From Nymphaea colorata (lineage: Eukaryota > Streptophyta > Magnoliopsida > Nymphaeales > Nymphaeaceae): DNA of 60,000 nt. Positions 22,332-32,817 of the stretch are shown here, piece by piece. Location: contig NC_045140.1 of the NCBI RefSeq assembly GCF_008831285.2, forward strand, positions 16,926,370 to 16,986,369. The letters run 5' to 3'. A program made the translations under genes and the position numbers. How positions within the stretch are numbered: the first letter of the stretch is position 1; each line of letters opens with the position of its first letter. The notes below the pieces were generated by a model. It did no database searches and had not been told where the DNA came from. It worked only from the letters and a program-made list of their open reading frames with translations.

Positions 22332-22794
22332 TTGCTACCCTGTTATTTTTTAACATACCTGTGAAAGTTTTACCAAGAGGAGCCCAACCTTTGTGCCAAT
22401 AACGAAACAAGCCCCAAAGGCCTTCATCTTTGTCCACAAATAAAGAATAAAAGGTTATTAAAACATAAAAAGTAAATTATGATTTTAACTCTCTACTCGA
22501 ATTAAAATAAAAAGGTATCGGGAAAATGAGGGCGTCTTTGTTTCTGCTGTAAAAGGCGAGGGCCTGTTTGTTATTGGCGGTTGGGCGTTTTGCAATTTTT
22601 TTTATTTATCAGCACTATTAAATTTTTGGCTACATTTTTTTATATTATTGCTGGAACTTTAGGTGTAATTAGAAAACTTAAAAGAGTGTATGAAGAAGCC
22701 TAAGTTCGTAACGTGATCAGTTGGTAAAGACGTTGACGCAGTAACCTCTGCCTCTAATACTACAGCCGGTGGGAGGCAGCTGCACATGTCTGTC

Positions 22795-23175
22795 TTAGTG
22801 GATGAATGGGTGTGACGGGGTGTCAAAACATATTCAATGTTGGGGCATAGCACTATTTATGAAACACATGAATGGTTACGTGCACACCCCCGACACATAC
22901 ATATGAGAATTTATAATGAGAGATGTGTAATGACCAAAAGACCTCCAACAAAGTCAAAAAGAGATACTTTTAAAAAGATGAACAAGGGAATTATGAAAAA
23001 TATTGAAAGTTTAAAATGTATATTTTTTATGAAAAAAAATCTAAAATATCCCAATTCCACTTCTTTTTTGGTTTGGGTGTATATTTTGTCTAAAGATAGC
23101 CTTGGCTATCGTGCAAGGGAAGAGTTCTCTTCAAGCTGGCTCTTACTTTATCTTAATGTTGATGCCTGGCTCCCC
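22795..23175. repeat. Dispersed repeat, partner at 18030-18480
   Basis: Second copy of the repeat described at 18030-18480, ending where the conserved upstream region of the copy-B CNL begins. Confidence 0.65.
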
Positions 23176-23331
23176 TCTCAAAATTAAAAAAAAAATAAAA
23201 GTTACATCTAAATTTTAAGTATACATCACTTTATCGAATGAGGTGGCGCACACTGGCTTTGTTGCGCTGCACATCATCTACTTATCTAATTAGCATTGTC
23301 TTCGCTGTTGACACTCATGTGTTTCAAACAC

Positions 23332-23419
23332 AACTATGAATTTTAACCAACTGCCCATGACACCTATAACTCCGTAACTATGAATTTTAACCTACTGCCC
23401 ATGACACCTATAACTCCGT
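23332..23419. repeat. 44-bp tandem duplication upstream of CNL copy B
   Basis: Units 23332-23375 and 23376-23419 differ at one base (AACCAACTG versus AACCTACTG). Copies C and D have the unit once at most, so the duplication is recent and specific to B. Confidence 0.93.
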
Positions 23420-24293
23420 TTACTTTTACATTAAGCTTCAAGTTAGATAATGCTAATTGAACATGACATGTTCCCACGATTTGACTTACTATGTAAGAGG
23501 TTTTTTTTTTTTATCGTCGACAGCAATAAGACCTTTTACCTCAGCAAATAACTCGTTGAATATTTCAGTATGCCTATGATCGTAGTGCATATTTATCTAA
23601 ATTTGGTAATGCTCGCAATAAGATCGGCTTCTAACTGTGTGTTAATTGAGATCGTCATTTTCCAATAGAAAGAGCTTCGTTTCTTAGGCTTTCATATATA
23701 TACTGCTAACCATTTGCTTGTGCCCCAAAATATATATTTTCTTGCTTCACTAGTTGAGGGAATGGTCTGATATTTTTTTTCAAAAAAAGAAGAACAATCT
23801 TTCTCGAACTTGGTCTGAGCTCAGCCGAGCAGAGTATAAGCTTGACGGCGAGAGACAAGCCGATCTTGACTGCTTTGATTTGAGCTCCGCTTATGTTAAC
23901 CCCTTGTCTGAAGCGGATGAAGAAAAGCATAAGAGAGAGAAGCACCAATGTTAAATACTGTTTGACGAGGTGAGGACGGTAACGTAAAAAACGAAGCACG
24001 TATTAACATGCAACTGCATTTTTTTTCCGATCCTCCATCCTCCGTGGAATTCTCGGGTGAAATGTGTATTGGGAAACTGAGAAAATGTGCAACCACTTAT
24101 CTGGCATACGTAATTTTGGATTTGATATGCTCTCGTAGCACGCTATTGCTAATGCCCTTGCTATACACCGGGAAACCCGACTAATGCCTGTCTAGAACTT
24201 CTGCGAAAGCGTGATGCGAGAGGATTTAAATATAGCTATTTTGCTTGCCTTAAATTAGAGTGCGAAGACGCAGGAGGAGAAGTTGGCGGCGCA
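23420..24293 (+). promoter_or_regulatory. Conserved upstream region of CNL copy B
   Basis: This ~0.87-kb flank is shared with 48990-49640 plus 50330-50509 (copy C), and its distal part with 41095-41505 (copy D). The last 60 bases before the ATG are almost identical in B and C. TTTAAATATAG (24225-24235), about 60 bp before the ATG, is a possible TATA box. The matching site in copy C reads TTTCATTATAG, so it is weaker there. Confidence 0.45.
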
Positions 24294-27014
24294 ATGGCTG
24301 AAATTGCCGTCGGGTTCTTGCTGCAAAGGTTGGAACGCGTCTTGGCAGACGAAACCAGACTCTCGACACGTGTCCAGCATGAAGTGAACGCGCTAAAGAT
24401 TGAGGTGGAGAACATGAGATCCTTTCTAAGGGACGCTGACAGCAGGCAGAGTGATGATGCGCCCAATCAGGCTGTGGAGACGTCGGTCGAGCAGGTGCGA
24501 CGAGCAGCCTTTGATTCGGAGGACATCATAGATGAGTTTATACTTCACTTTGGGGAACGCAATGGAGCCGGTTTTATGGGCTCTCTGCGGAGGGTTTATC
24601 GGTCGATCACGCACTTGAGAGAGCGTCATAATCTCGCAAGAAGGATCACGGAGATGCAGGAGACAAAAAGAGTGATATCTCAAGCAAGGGTTAATTGGCA
24701 CCACTTGAATCAGTCTAGGGAAGGATCCAGCTCCAAGGGTGCCGATCTGAGTTTGAGGTTCGATCTTCCCGCGGAGATTGCTGAAGACACTGCTGTCGTG
24801 GGGATAGAGCATGAGATCAAGAAAGTGAATGAATCCTTAGTAGGAGGAGGAAAGGAACTGACGACAATCTTATTGCGTGGGGGGGCAGGTATGGGGAAGA
24901 CGACCCTTGCTAAGAAAGCGTATAACGACTACAATGTGCTGTCACATTTCGATTGTCGCGCATGGGTCACGGTCTCCAAATCTTTTCGTCCCCGCCTAGC
25001 TATCCAGAGAATGCTAAAAGGCTTCTATAGTTCAAATAAAGAAATGTTTCCTTCCAAGCGCAAGGTAGAGGAGGACGTCGAAGGAATGGCGATGGAACTG
25101 AATATGTATCTCAAGCAACGGCGGTATCTCCTTGTTCTTGACGATGTATGGGGTGCTGATGTCCTCGAATGGCTTACTTGTCCATTTCCAAGCGACAACT
25201 GTGGAAGCAGGATCCTTGTCACTTCTCGCGATCCCTGTGTTGTTTCAACGATCGAAAGGTCGACGAGGGAGAGGGCGGCCATAGTCGTTACACTTAACCC
25301 CTTGCCTGCCCAAGAATCGATGGACCTGTTCTGTGGCAAGGCATTCCGTGGAGGCATTTGTCCGCCGAATCTTGTCGTTTGCTGTCAGAACTTAGTACAC
25401 AAGTGCGGTGGCTGGCCGATCGTAATCGTCACACTAGCGGCTGCTATGTCGAGGGCGGGGCAGTCTCCAACCGAATGGAATGGGGTTCACGACCACCTGG
25501 GCTTCGGGCTGGGTGCTAATCAAGATTTTCATGCCTTGACGAAAGTCATCTCTCTGAGTTACGATGAGCTGCCTTTACACCTTAAGACATGTTTGCTATA
25601 TTGTGTCATCTTTCCCAGGGATTATTCTATAAAAGTAAACAAGCTGATCAGACTATGGGCAGCCGAGGGGTTCATTAAGAGAAGATCGGGTCTGGCAGTG
25701 GAAGAACTGGGAGAGCAATATCTGCGACAACTTATTGACAGGAGCTTGCTCCAAATTGTAGGAAAGAATGATAAAGGAAGAGTGAACAGGTGCAAGATGC
25801 ATGATCTTGTGCGTGAATGGGTGTTGCAAATATCTTCAAAGCAGTGGTTTTTAAATGTGATATCTGTGTATAATGGAAACGACGGCGACGGAGGAGGGAA
25901 CCAAATAAGCAGGCGTCTGTCACTCCACGGTGCAGGCACCGAATCTCTCTCACACTTTCCAAGCGAGCAGCTACAGCGCATCCGCTCATTCTTCATGTTT
26001 GGTGCACCGGACTGCGACATTGGAGTCATCCACCGTTTCTTGTTAATGAGAGTGTTGGATCTACAAGATGCCCCCATTAATGAACTACCGAATGCTATAG
26101 GTGGTTTGTTTCATTTGAGATACTTGAACCTGAGAAGGACCGGGCTCAGGAGGCTCCCGGCTTCTATTAAGAAGCTCCACAACCTCGAAGCATTGGACAT
26201 CAGGGACAACCTAATAGAAAGACTACCCAACATATCAAAGCTGAGAATGTTGCGCTACGTATCAGCATATTCCCATCTCACAGATCCCTTCACTCTCGAT
26301 CAGTTATCGGGATGTGATTTCCCAAGCCAAATCTGTACCTCTGAGTGCATGCGAAAGTTGTCAGGCATGAATGCAACCGACGAAATTGTCAAAGCAGTCG
26401 GTAACTTGAACCAACTTAGATATCTTGGGATATGCAAGGTAAAAGAAGAGCACGGAATGGGACTCTGCCGCTCCATCGAAAGGATGGAGGAACTTCTTTC
26501 ACTGGGCATATCTTCTAACAGCGAGGATGAGTATCTAAAGCTAGAGTGGCTAGCATGTTCACCGCCTTATCTCGAGGATGTCTGGCTGTCCGGCCGCTTG
26601 AAGAAGTTGCCATTATGGTTCAGCCAGCTCGACAACCTCAAGAGGTTAGGCTTACACTTCTGTAAGCTAGCACTGAACCCCTTATTCTGCCTCCAAGCAC
26701 AATTGCCAAACTTGCTGTGGCTTAAACTCTATGATGCCTATGAAGGAAGAGAGCTGCGGTGTTATACAAACGGCTTTCCCAAGTTGACGACTCTCATTAT
26801 CATGAACCTTCGCAATGTGAGGAGCATCGTGGTAGATGAGCAAGCCTTGCCCAGCCTCCAAACTCTATCCATATGCAGATGCCCAAAGTTGAGGAGTTTG
26901 CCTCCAAGGATCTTTCTCACACGGTTCTTGATCTTGAAGGACATGCATGAAGATTTCACAAGAAATATTCAGGTGGAACGAGGAGAAGATATGCCTCGCA
27001 TCATTATCCGATGA
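24294..27014 (+). CDS. CC-NB-ARC-LRR (CNL) immune receptor, RPM1-like type, intact (copy B)
   Basis: A single uninterrupted 906-codon ORF, the usual length for CNLs. The CC domain begins MAEIAVGFLLQRLERVLADE, with the EDVID-type motif FDSEDIIDEF (73-82). NB-ARC: P-loop GGAGMGKTT (196-204), kinase-2 LLVLDDVW (279-286), RNBS-B GSRILVTSR (304-312), a GLPL-position motif altered to GGWPIV (372-377), RNBS-D CLLYCVIFP (433-441) and MHD in KMHDLVRE (501-508). About 10-12 irregular leucine-rich repeats run from residue 575 to 875, followed by a short tail ending in PRIIIR. The family senses pathogen effectors through nucleotide exchange in the NB domain. The paralogue at 50510-53236 is about 88% identical. 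This copy has S instead of the usual W before VEQVR (residue 64). The ATG is fixed by identity with the paralogue. Confidence 0.96.
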   Translation: MAEIAVGFLLQRLERVLADETRLSTRVQHEVNALKIEVENMRSFLRDADSRQSDDAPNQAVETSVEQVRRAAFDSEDIIDEFILHFGERNGAGFMGSLRRVYRSITHLRERHNLARRITEMQETKRVISQARVNWHHLNQSREGSSSKGADLSLRFDLPAEIAEDTAVVGIEHEIKKVNESLVGGGKELTTILLRGGAGMGKTTLAKKAYNDYNVLSHFDCRAWVTVSKSFRPRLAIQRMLKGFYSSNKEMFPSKRKVEEDVEGMAMELNMYLKQRRYLLVLDDVWGADVLEWLTCPFPSDNCGSRILVTSRDPCVVSTIERSTRERAAIVVTLNPLPAQESMDLFCGKAFRGGICPPNLVVCCQNLVHKCGGWPIVIVTLAAAMSRAGQSPTEWNGVHDHLGFGLGANQDFHALTKVISLSYDELPLHLKTCLLYCVIFPRDYSIKVNKLIRLWAAEGFIKRRSGLAVEELGEQYLRQLIDRSLLQIVGKNDKGRVNRCKMHDLVREWVLQISSKQWFLNVISVYNGNDGDGGGNQISRRLSLHGAGTESLSHFPSEQLQRIRSFFMFGAPDCDIGVIHRFLLMRVLDLQDAPINELPNAIGGLFHLRYLNLRRTGLRRLPASIKKLHNLEALDIRDNLIERLPNISKLRMLRYVSAYSHLTDPFTLDQLSGCDFPSQICTSECMRKLSGMNATDEIVKAVGNLNQLRYLGICKVKEEHGMGLCRSIERMEELLSLGISSNSEDEYLKLEWLACSPPYLEDVWLSGRLKKLPLWFSQLDNLKRLGLHFCKLALNPLFCLQAQLPNLLWLKLYDAYEGRELRCYTNGFPKLTTLIIMNLRNVRSIVVDEQALPSLQTLSICRCPKLRSLPPRIFLTRFLILKDMHEDFTRNIQVERGEDMPRIIIR

Positions 27015-27814
27015 TGGAAGGATTCATAAAGTTATTTTGGGCAACTGGGATGCCTTGCGTTGCTCTTCGTGATGATATTCGCTTGTGACTGTTTTTATTG
27101 CTTTTTCTTTGCCTTCGGTTTGTCAAGTGGGTGATCTATATTTTATGTGGTTGTGTTTGTGTTGCTTTGCCTTTGTCTGTAGATGGGACCTGCAGCACTT
27201 ATGAATGTTGACATGCATTCGTCCTATCTACGTGTTATTTGTGTTAACATTGTTGACCTTCTTGCATCATAATGTGGACATATCCACTCCTAGCATAAGC
27301 GCAAGATAAACCCATGCATGGATCCACAAATGATAACCGTAATTACATACATATTTAAAGTCACCGGCTTAGTTGATTTTTGGGTGCAGAAAGTTGGTGA
27401 TTCTTTTGGTTACTTATTTGAATGGATGCCTATTTTCTACCTAATTAAATTTTGAGTAATCATCTTATTCTGTTGCTGAAGTGGTACTAGAGCTTTTGCG
27501 TACTAGCTAGAAAGAAAGGAGGCTTTTTAGGTGCAATGTCCGGATGGATACACCTTTTATGTTTCTACCATTTAATTCTAGAGAGCGAGTTGAGTATGTC
27601 GTCTTGTGTACACAACGAGCATACATTGGGGGTCGACCCTATTACCAATATTCATACTTACTTCAATGTCCTAGCAAAATATGGGCCCATTATTTTATGC
27701 ATTTGTTATTATCTCATACTCTTGTAGTCATTTCTTATGCAAAAAGGCTTTTCTACTCTCTTACACTACCCCAACTTTAGTTCCATTTTATTTTCCGCCA
27801 TGGCGATTTGTAGG
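27015..27814. repeat. 3' flank of CNL copy B, shared with copy C
   Basis: Closely matches 53237-53965 (for example CTTCGTGATGATATTCGCTTGTGACTG and GTGGTACTAGAGCTTTTGC). It is the presumed 3' UTR and downstream DNA duplicated with the gene. No coding region was seen. Confidence 0.8.
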
Positions 27815-29245
27815 TAGTTGACACTCAACGGGTCATTTAACGTTTGTGACTTAGTTTTTAACCAGCCGGCAATTGGTCATCTTTTGAAATCTGAGCTCTA
27901 TCTTGAAAATCAATCAATTGTTGAGCGGTATATTTTTTGGGATTCATATGAAAAACCAAAGCACTTTTCAACGCAAAAGGACAGACAGTTACGGCGAAAG
28001 TTTAACTATATATGAAATAAATACAGCATGGAGCTCATATTGCAATCAGTGATTTATTACCTCTCGTTCTTTCACGAGAGTTAGCATCTCTGACGCATGT
28101 TTTTTGCGTTACTGAATATGTTAAATTTTTTCATGTACTGCCAGTCTGGTGTTCGGATTCGTTGTATGACTGACTCACATTCTTAGCTGATAAAATGTGA
28201 ATTTGCGGAGAGATAAGGTCAGTGATGCTCTATATATAACTATGCATAAAAAATTACCAGACGTACTAGCCCACATTGAAATTCATCTTGAAGAATCAGG
28301 CATGTCAACTAGCCCAGTCCAATCGAATAACCCTATTAAAGGATGGAGGACAAATCACTGGCTACCGCCTTGCGACAATTTGATGGTGACCTTCATCAAA
28401 GATATTAAACAAGAAAGCTTAAGCTGATCAGCAAACTTTAACATAAATTAAAGCCTTATTTGTAAAAATCTCGATGAAGGGATTTTCCAAGAAAGAAGTG
28501 TGTATTACAGGTAACCACAATTCAAATCATAGTCAACATGCATAACATAAACATTCACCATTCACATTAAGAAGTACGAGACATTTCGCCATAAATTCAC
28601 GCTACCATGGTTCACATCCCAAGAGTGTGAAAGCCATAAAACACGAGGCCGAGCAGGTACACTAGAAAGGTTCTACCGCTGTTTGATATGGATTAAGGTC
28701 CAAGCCTCCCGATGGAATGCCAAACAACAAAAGAACTCCACAAACACAGGCGTATTTAGCTGTATCACGAAGTCCCTATAAAATGCACTCCTGGTGCTAC
28801 ATGTAGCGCTTCAATAAGTCAAGTTTCAGACCAGCATAATCTGAAATCGGAATCCAAACAGCTACAGTAAGAGTGCAGAATGGTTTAGTTTGGATTAGCA
28901 GATGTTACACAAAAGCTAAATCCGTATAATCAAAATAAGAAAAACATCAGAAGCATAACCACACCTAGCAGCAGCTAATATTGTTCCCAAGGAAATAGAG
29001 GACTTGCATGCTGAAAATACAAAAATCCCTCAGATTAAGAAAAAAAAATGGAAAAGGAAAAAAAAATAAAGGAGGCACAGAGGCTGACAGTGAACACTCC
29101 GAATATACTCGTATTACTTCATGTTATCTACTACATTAATTTCCATGAAACCGACCCCAAGGGCTTGCCAAAGGAGAAAGACCTACCATCTTCTTCATTA
29201 CATTCAAAAGATTGAGAATGATAGTTACTCCACTTTTTTTCGCAT
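27815..29245. repeat. Duplicon block Q, copy B
   Basis: Homologous to 55120-56560 (copy C) and 14330-15410 (copy A). No ORF keeps its frame among the three copies, so it is treated as non-coding duplicated flank. Confidence 0.85.
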
Positions 29246-29710
29246 TTTCTTCTTTATTTTGTCTTTATACAGTTGTGCGAGATGATTTTTACACAGTTAG
29301 ATATCCCAGACATTGCTAGTACTCTGTAATTTTGGACAGTGGGAGCACAGGCACATTGGTTGCCCATACGAATTGTTGATTGATAACAATAGATGCCAGG
29401 GAAATCTTTCCTTGATCGTAAGAGTTCTTGCCAAAGAACCCTAAAAAAGAACTCACTGTGAGGAAGCGATGTGCTAATGGTCATACCGAAACCGAACCTG
29501 GTTTCGATAAAGTTGCACACAGTCGCTCAGGACTGAAACCTGCCACGCATTCCCTTCTTCAATGAAGATAGAAACAAATTCCAAGAGGAGCATGCTAAAG
29601 TGCCTCTTTATGAGTTCTTCGATGGCTTTCAACTATTGATTCAAAATGGGCTCTGGATAGTGCATCGGAATTTTAGGAACTTCATCTTCCATACCCATAG
29701 CAGATGCATA
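29246..29710 (-). pseudogene. Unidentified gene relic on the minus strand (copy B)
   Basis: From about 29695 downward the minus strand reads MEDEVPKIPMHYPEPILNQ, a stop (TAG), then LKAIEELIKRHFSMLLLEF and further coding-like sequence. Later frames include KISLASIVINQQFVWATNVP and, in another frame, VLWQELLRSRKDFPGIYC. The corresponding region of copy C (56605-57005) has the same stop at the same place. I do not recognise the family. It may be a duplicated exon fragment that was already broken before duplication. Confidence 0.35.
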
Positions 29711-30115
29711 AACAACAAACAGTTTCTCAAAGTTGGACCTTTCGATATACTGCTATCTGAAATAAGATGAAGATAATCTTAGCAACCAACATGGATGATT
29801 CATCAGAAACAGAACAATAGGTCGGACAACAATAGATAAGCATTATGTACTTGAGAAGCTGGATATATACATAAAAAAAAAAAACAATATTGTTTTTGTG
29901 TGTAATCAATAAAATTCATCGCACACAATATGACCAGCGTGTTGCACACACTGAACCCAATATAGAGACGCATACACAAACTAACCAATCATTCACACAT
30001 ATGACCCTAGAAGACGTTGGAACGATACGTTTTGCTAACGGAATTAACGGCTGTGACTTTTCTAGAAAAGCTCGAGTTACAGGTATATCTTCAAAAAGCG
30101 ACTAGGTTGAAGGAA
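29711..30115. repeat. Duplicon spacer, copy B
   Basis: Homologous to 57006-57430. It includes TAGAAGAC.TTGGAA.GATACGTTTTG and GGCTGTGACTTTTCT. No gene was seen. Confidence 0.75.
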
Positions 30116-30480
30116 TTATAGTGGTTATTTTGACAATTAAAGTATGGGTGGATTCGACTATTCCAGCACAATGAAGGATGAGAGAAGCGGATAAGATCAA
30201 TGTAATAAATAGAAGGATAATGCCATTACTCTGTTCACCTGTAATATTTTTGAAGAATTTTTTTCCTCTGAGAAAAGGGTAAACAAAAACCGTTGGAAGT
30301 TTCATTCTTTATCACAGTTATGTGCCCATTGTGCTGTGGGGCAGTGGCTATAGCTGTTGTAAAATTTGGTATACAAATCCCCCAGATGGTAGGCAGAAGC
30401 AGCTCAGGTGATGTCATGGTAATCCAACTGTCAAAAGTACAAGAAAATATTACAAAATGACCGCCTCACTTTTCACAAAC
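30116..30480. repeat. Duplicon block, copy B (lacks ~200 bp present in C)
   Basis: Matches 57430-58010 but lacks about 200 bp: GGATTCGACTATTCCAGCAC in B corresponds to 57470-57684 in C. It also matches copy A at 19700-19975. Confidence 0.75.
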
Positions 30481-30587
30481 CACACATAAGTCATCAATTT
30501 TTCATCGAACTCTCAAACATTCCGTAATAAATCAAATGAACAAAAAATTCCTCTTTTATATATCACTTAAAAATAAAAATAAAGTAA

Positions 30588-30844
30588 ATGACGACCATTG
30601 ACAGACTCGTCGGCGACGGCTGCCGGCGTCCCCGCTGTTTTCTTGCGTGGGTTGTCCCTCTTTCTTCCCTCTCTCGATTAAAGAACATGGAAAGAACGGT
30701 TATGTTGACCTTTGCCACTCTTGTGTTCATCATCACTCTCACCACCAAATTCATCATGACCACAGTCAGAGAACTATTGCTCAAGCATTCTTCATCCTCA
30801 CTACCACAGGTCCCAAACTGAGCGACGTAGTGTCGGACTGGTGA
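30588..30844 (+). other. Duplicon small-ORF region, copy B (two overlapping frames)
   Basis: One frame (30588-30821, 77 aa) contains MERTVMLTFATLVFIITLTT, a possible membrane helix. The overlapping frame (30647-30844) contains a His-rich stretch HHHSHHQIHHDHSQ and ends VVSDW. The same region occurs at 58115-58356 and, fused to the NLR pseudogene, at 43703-43912. Hand comparison of B and C in the first frame gives mostly amino-acid-changing differences. The second frame has more silent ones, and a 3-base indel lies in a repeat. Coding status is uncertain, and no family is recognised. Confidence 0.3.
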
Positions 30845-31145
30845 GCGGGTGAAAGTCCGCCAGTTATTTGAATATAGTTGCTTGGTCCATCTTCAGATAG
30901 AACCACAATTAAATCATCCCAGGGGATATGCATTCATGGTTGAATATAATTCTATGATGTTGTATTTTTGTCATAATAGCTGAAACAGTTACACACGAAT
31001 CAACGGTTATGCAGCTTTATCATGATGCTTTATTTTTATCATATTTTCTGGTTTCTGCAGTTATTATTATATCCTCGCGCTCACATTTGAATGTGTAGTT
31101 CTTTTAAATAGCAGATGCTACCAAGAGTTAAATGTACCAGTTGGC
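30845..31145. repeat. Duplicon spacer between ORF regions, copy B
   Basis: Homologous to 58357-58655 and 43915-44240. No coding feature was seen. Confidence 0.7.
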
Positions 31146-31149
31146 AAAC

Positions 31150-31498
31150 ATGGACATATTTGTGCTCTGGGGCCGGCTTTGTACTTGATGCATTTCTTTA
31201 TGCAAATCTTATCTCCCTTGTGTGATCACGAAAGACGTGCAGGAGCATGTTTCGGCTTTGTTTTGTCTATATTTGATAGCAATGGTAGCGTATCTTCAGC
31301 TTGGTGATGTTTACAACACTTGCCAAATGAACAGATCTTTTATGGAAGCAAATTAACATATATTACAGATCTTGAAAAATATTGGAACAACGAATACTAT
31401 GGCATTATGAAAAAAATGTTTCTTAAATGTCTATATTTTTATATGCAGAATCAGTATGATCGATATAGGAAGGATAGACATGAAAGGAACTCTATTTG
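31150..31498 (+). pseudogene. Unidentified coding-like relic, copy B
   Basis: Frames contain MDIFVLWGRLCT, then LPNEQIFYGSK...YWNNEYYGIMKKMFL, and after a pyrimidine/TATATGCAG acceptor-like site NQYDRYRKDRHERNSI followed by a stop. The same elements occur at 58660-58998 (with a TAA inside the YWN block) and 44235-44565 (open there as a 100-codon ORF). It looks like one or two exons of an unrecognised gene duplicated with the cluster, broken by stops in B and C. Confidence 0.35.
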
Positions 31499-32470
31499 AA
31501 TTGGTTCACATAAAACACAACGGCTGGCCAGGTATAAGTCCCATGATTTTAGGTTGCATTGGGTGCGCACTTTGTCTTGATTTTCTTGTGTGATAAAATC
31601 AAGCTTGCAAACCTGCCCTTGGTGAAGGGCCACATTTCTGCAACTTTTTTTTTTCATACACTCAAAGGACACACTGTAATCCACTGACAAAAAGAAGATA
31701 ATGAATCGAGACAATACTAAGGTTGCGAGGATCAGACGACTCAACTCCATTGCAAATTCATTCGTTTCAGCTTTCAGGTTTTATAAAATGTTTCAACTCT
31801 TTAAATTATTGTATATATATTTCTTTCTTTCTTTTTCAAAAATGATTTTTAATATTTCGAACAGATTGAGATGAACTGCGGACCCATAGAATCGACGGCG
31901 GAGTCAATTGAATTCAGGAACCGATTTTCGCTACAATATTTGGCCACCATCGGCGAGCTGACGTTTCTCCATTATATATAATGTGTGAGTACAGATAGAC
32001 GGAAGCAGCCAAATCTCTTTAATTATAAGGTCAAGGGCTATCATATTTGACTCTGCAAGTTTTAGTTGATATGGAGATTCGGGTGATAAATCATTATGCA
32101 CGACCTGTACTCCAAAGTGACCTCACGTTGCTAGACTTGACAATCTGCTTGCTAATCTCTTTTTCAGTAAATATCGACACTGGGGCCATAATCATCATGT
32201 ATGAGATGTCTATCGCTTTATAATTTCCCTCCAAAGTCCAACCTGTCGAGAGTTCTTACTTTCTATATATATCCATCCGTCCCACTCGATTCTATGTATA
32301 CATGTGTAATCGGCGCATCAAATTTTCTGGATTTTTATTTCTTCAGGTTTCCTACACAAGTACAATGTAATTAATAATCGCTGGGTTTAATTCTTTCTTG
32401 GCTTATAACATCTATTCTACACATTACATTTCCGTGGTTTTTTTTTTATGCTAACATTGTCGGACATTTT
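31499..32470. repeat. Duplicon block, copy B (end part)
   Basis: Nearly identical to 59000-60000 (copy C, cut by the window edge). Partial copies lie at 37480-37760, 45510-46050 and, inverted, at 39480-39990. The signature is CCATCGGCGAGCTGACGTTT followed by CTCCATTATATATAATGTG. No gene was seen. Confidence 0.85.
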
Positions 32471-32742
32471 CAGTCTATCTATCCACTTAGGTGAATAAGA
32501 ATATATTTGCAAAACCAATACATCAAGCTGCATAGTACGCACATAAATTGCAATGGTAGAAGCACTCATAAACGATAGAACGTACAAAGATTGGCTTTTT
32601 GTTTTTTTTATTCATACAACAGACTGAGCCAATCACATCTAACTTACACAAGTCGAAGAAAATGGACTGGGAGAAACGGAAGCCTTCAACTTCAACCTCA
32701 AACGCCTCGTGCCAGAGGCAATCCAGGCGAACCTGGTTAGCA

Positions 32743-32817
32743 CAGGCACGACAGATTGGAGATACAGGAAGCTAAGAGCACAGGCACAACAGATTGGACA
32801 TACAGGAAACTAAACTG
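32743..32817. repeat. ~36-bp tandem duplication at the CYSTM 3' end
   Basis: AGCACAGGCAC.ACAGATTGGA followed by .ATACAGGAA.CTA occurs twice in tandem, overlapping the stop codon of the CYSTM-type gene. It suggests replication slippage extended or remodelled its 3' end. Confidence 0.75.

Noticed and set aside
24426-26077. Several antisense ORFs of 85-151 codons within the copy-B CNL
   Set aside because: They mirror conserved sense codons and recur antisense to copy C and D for the same reason. No independent coding evidence.
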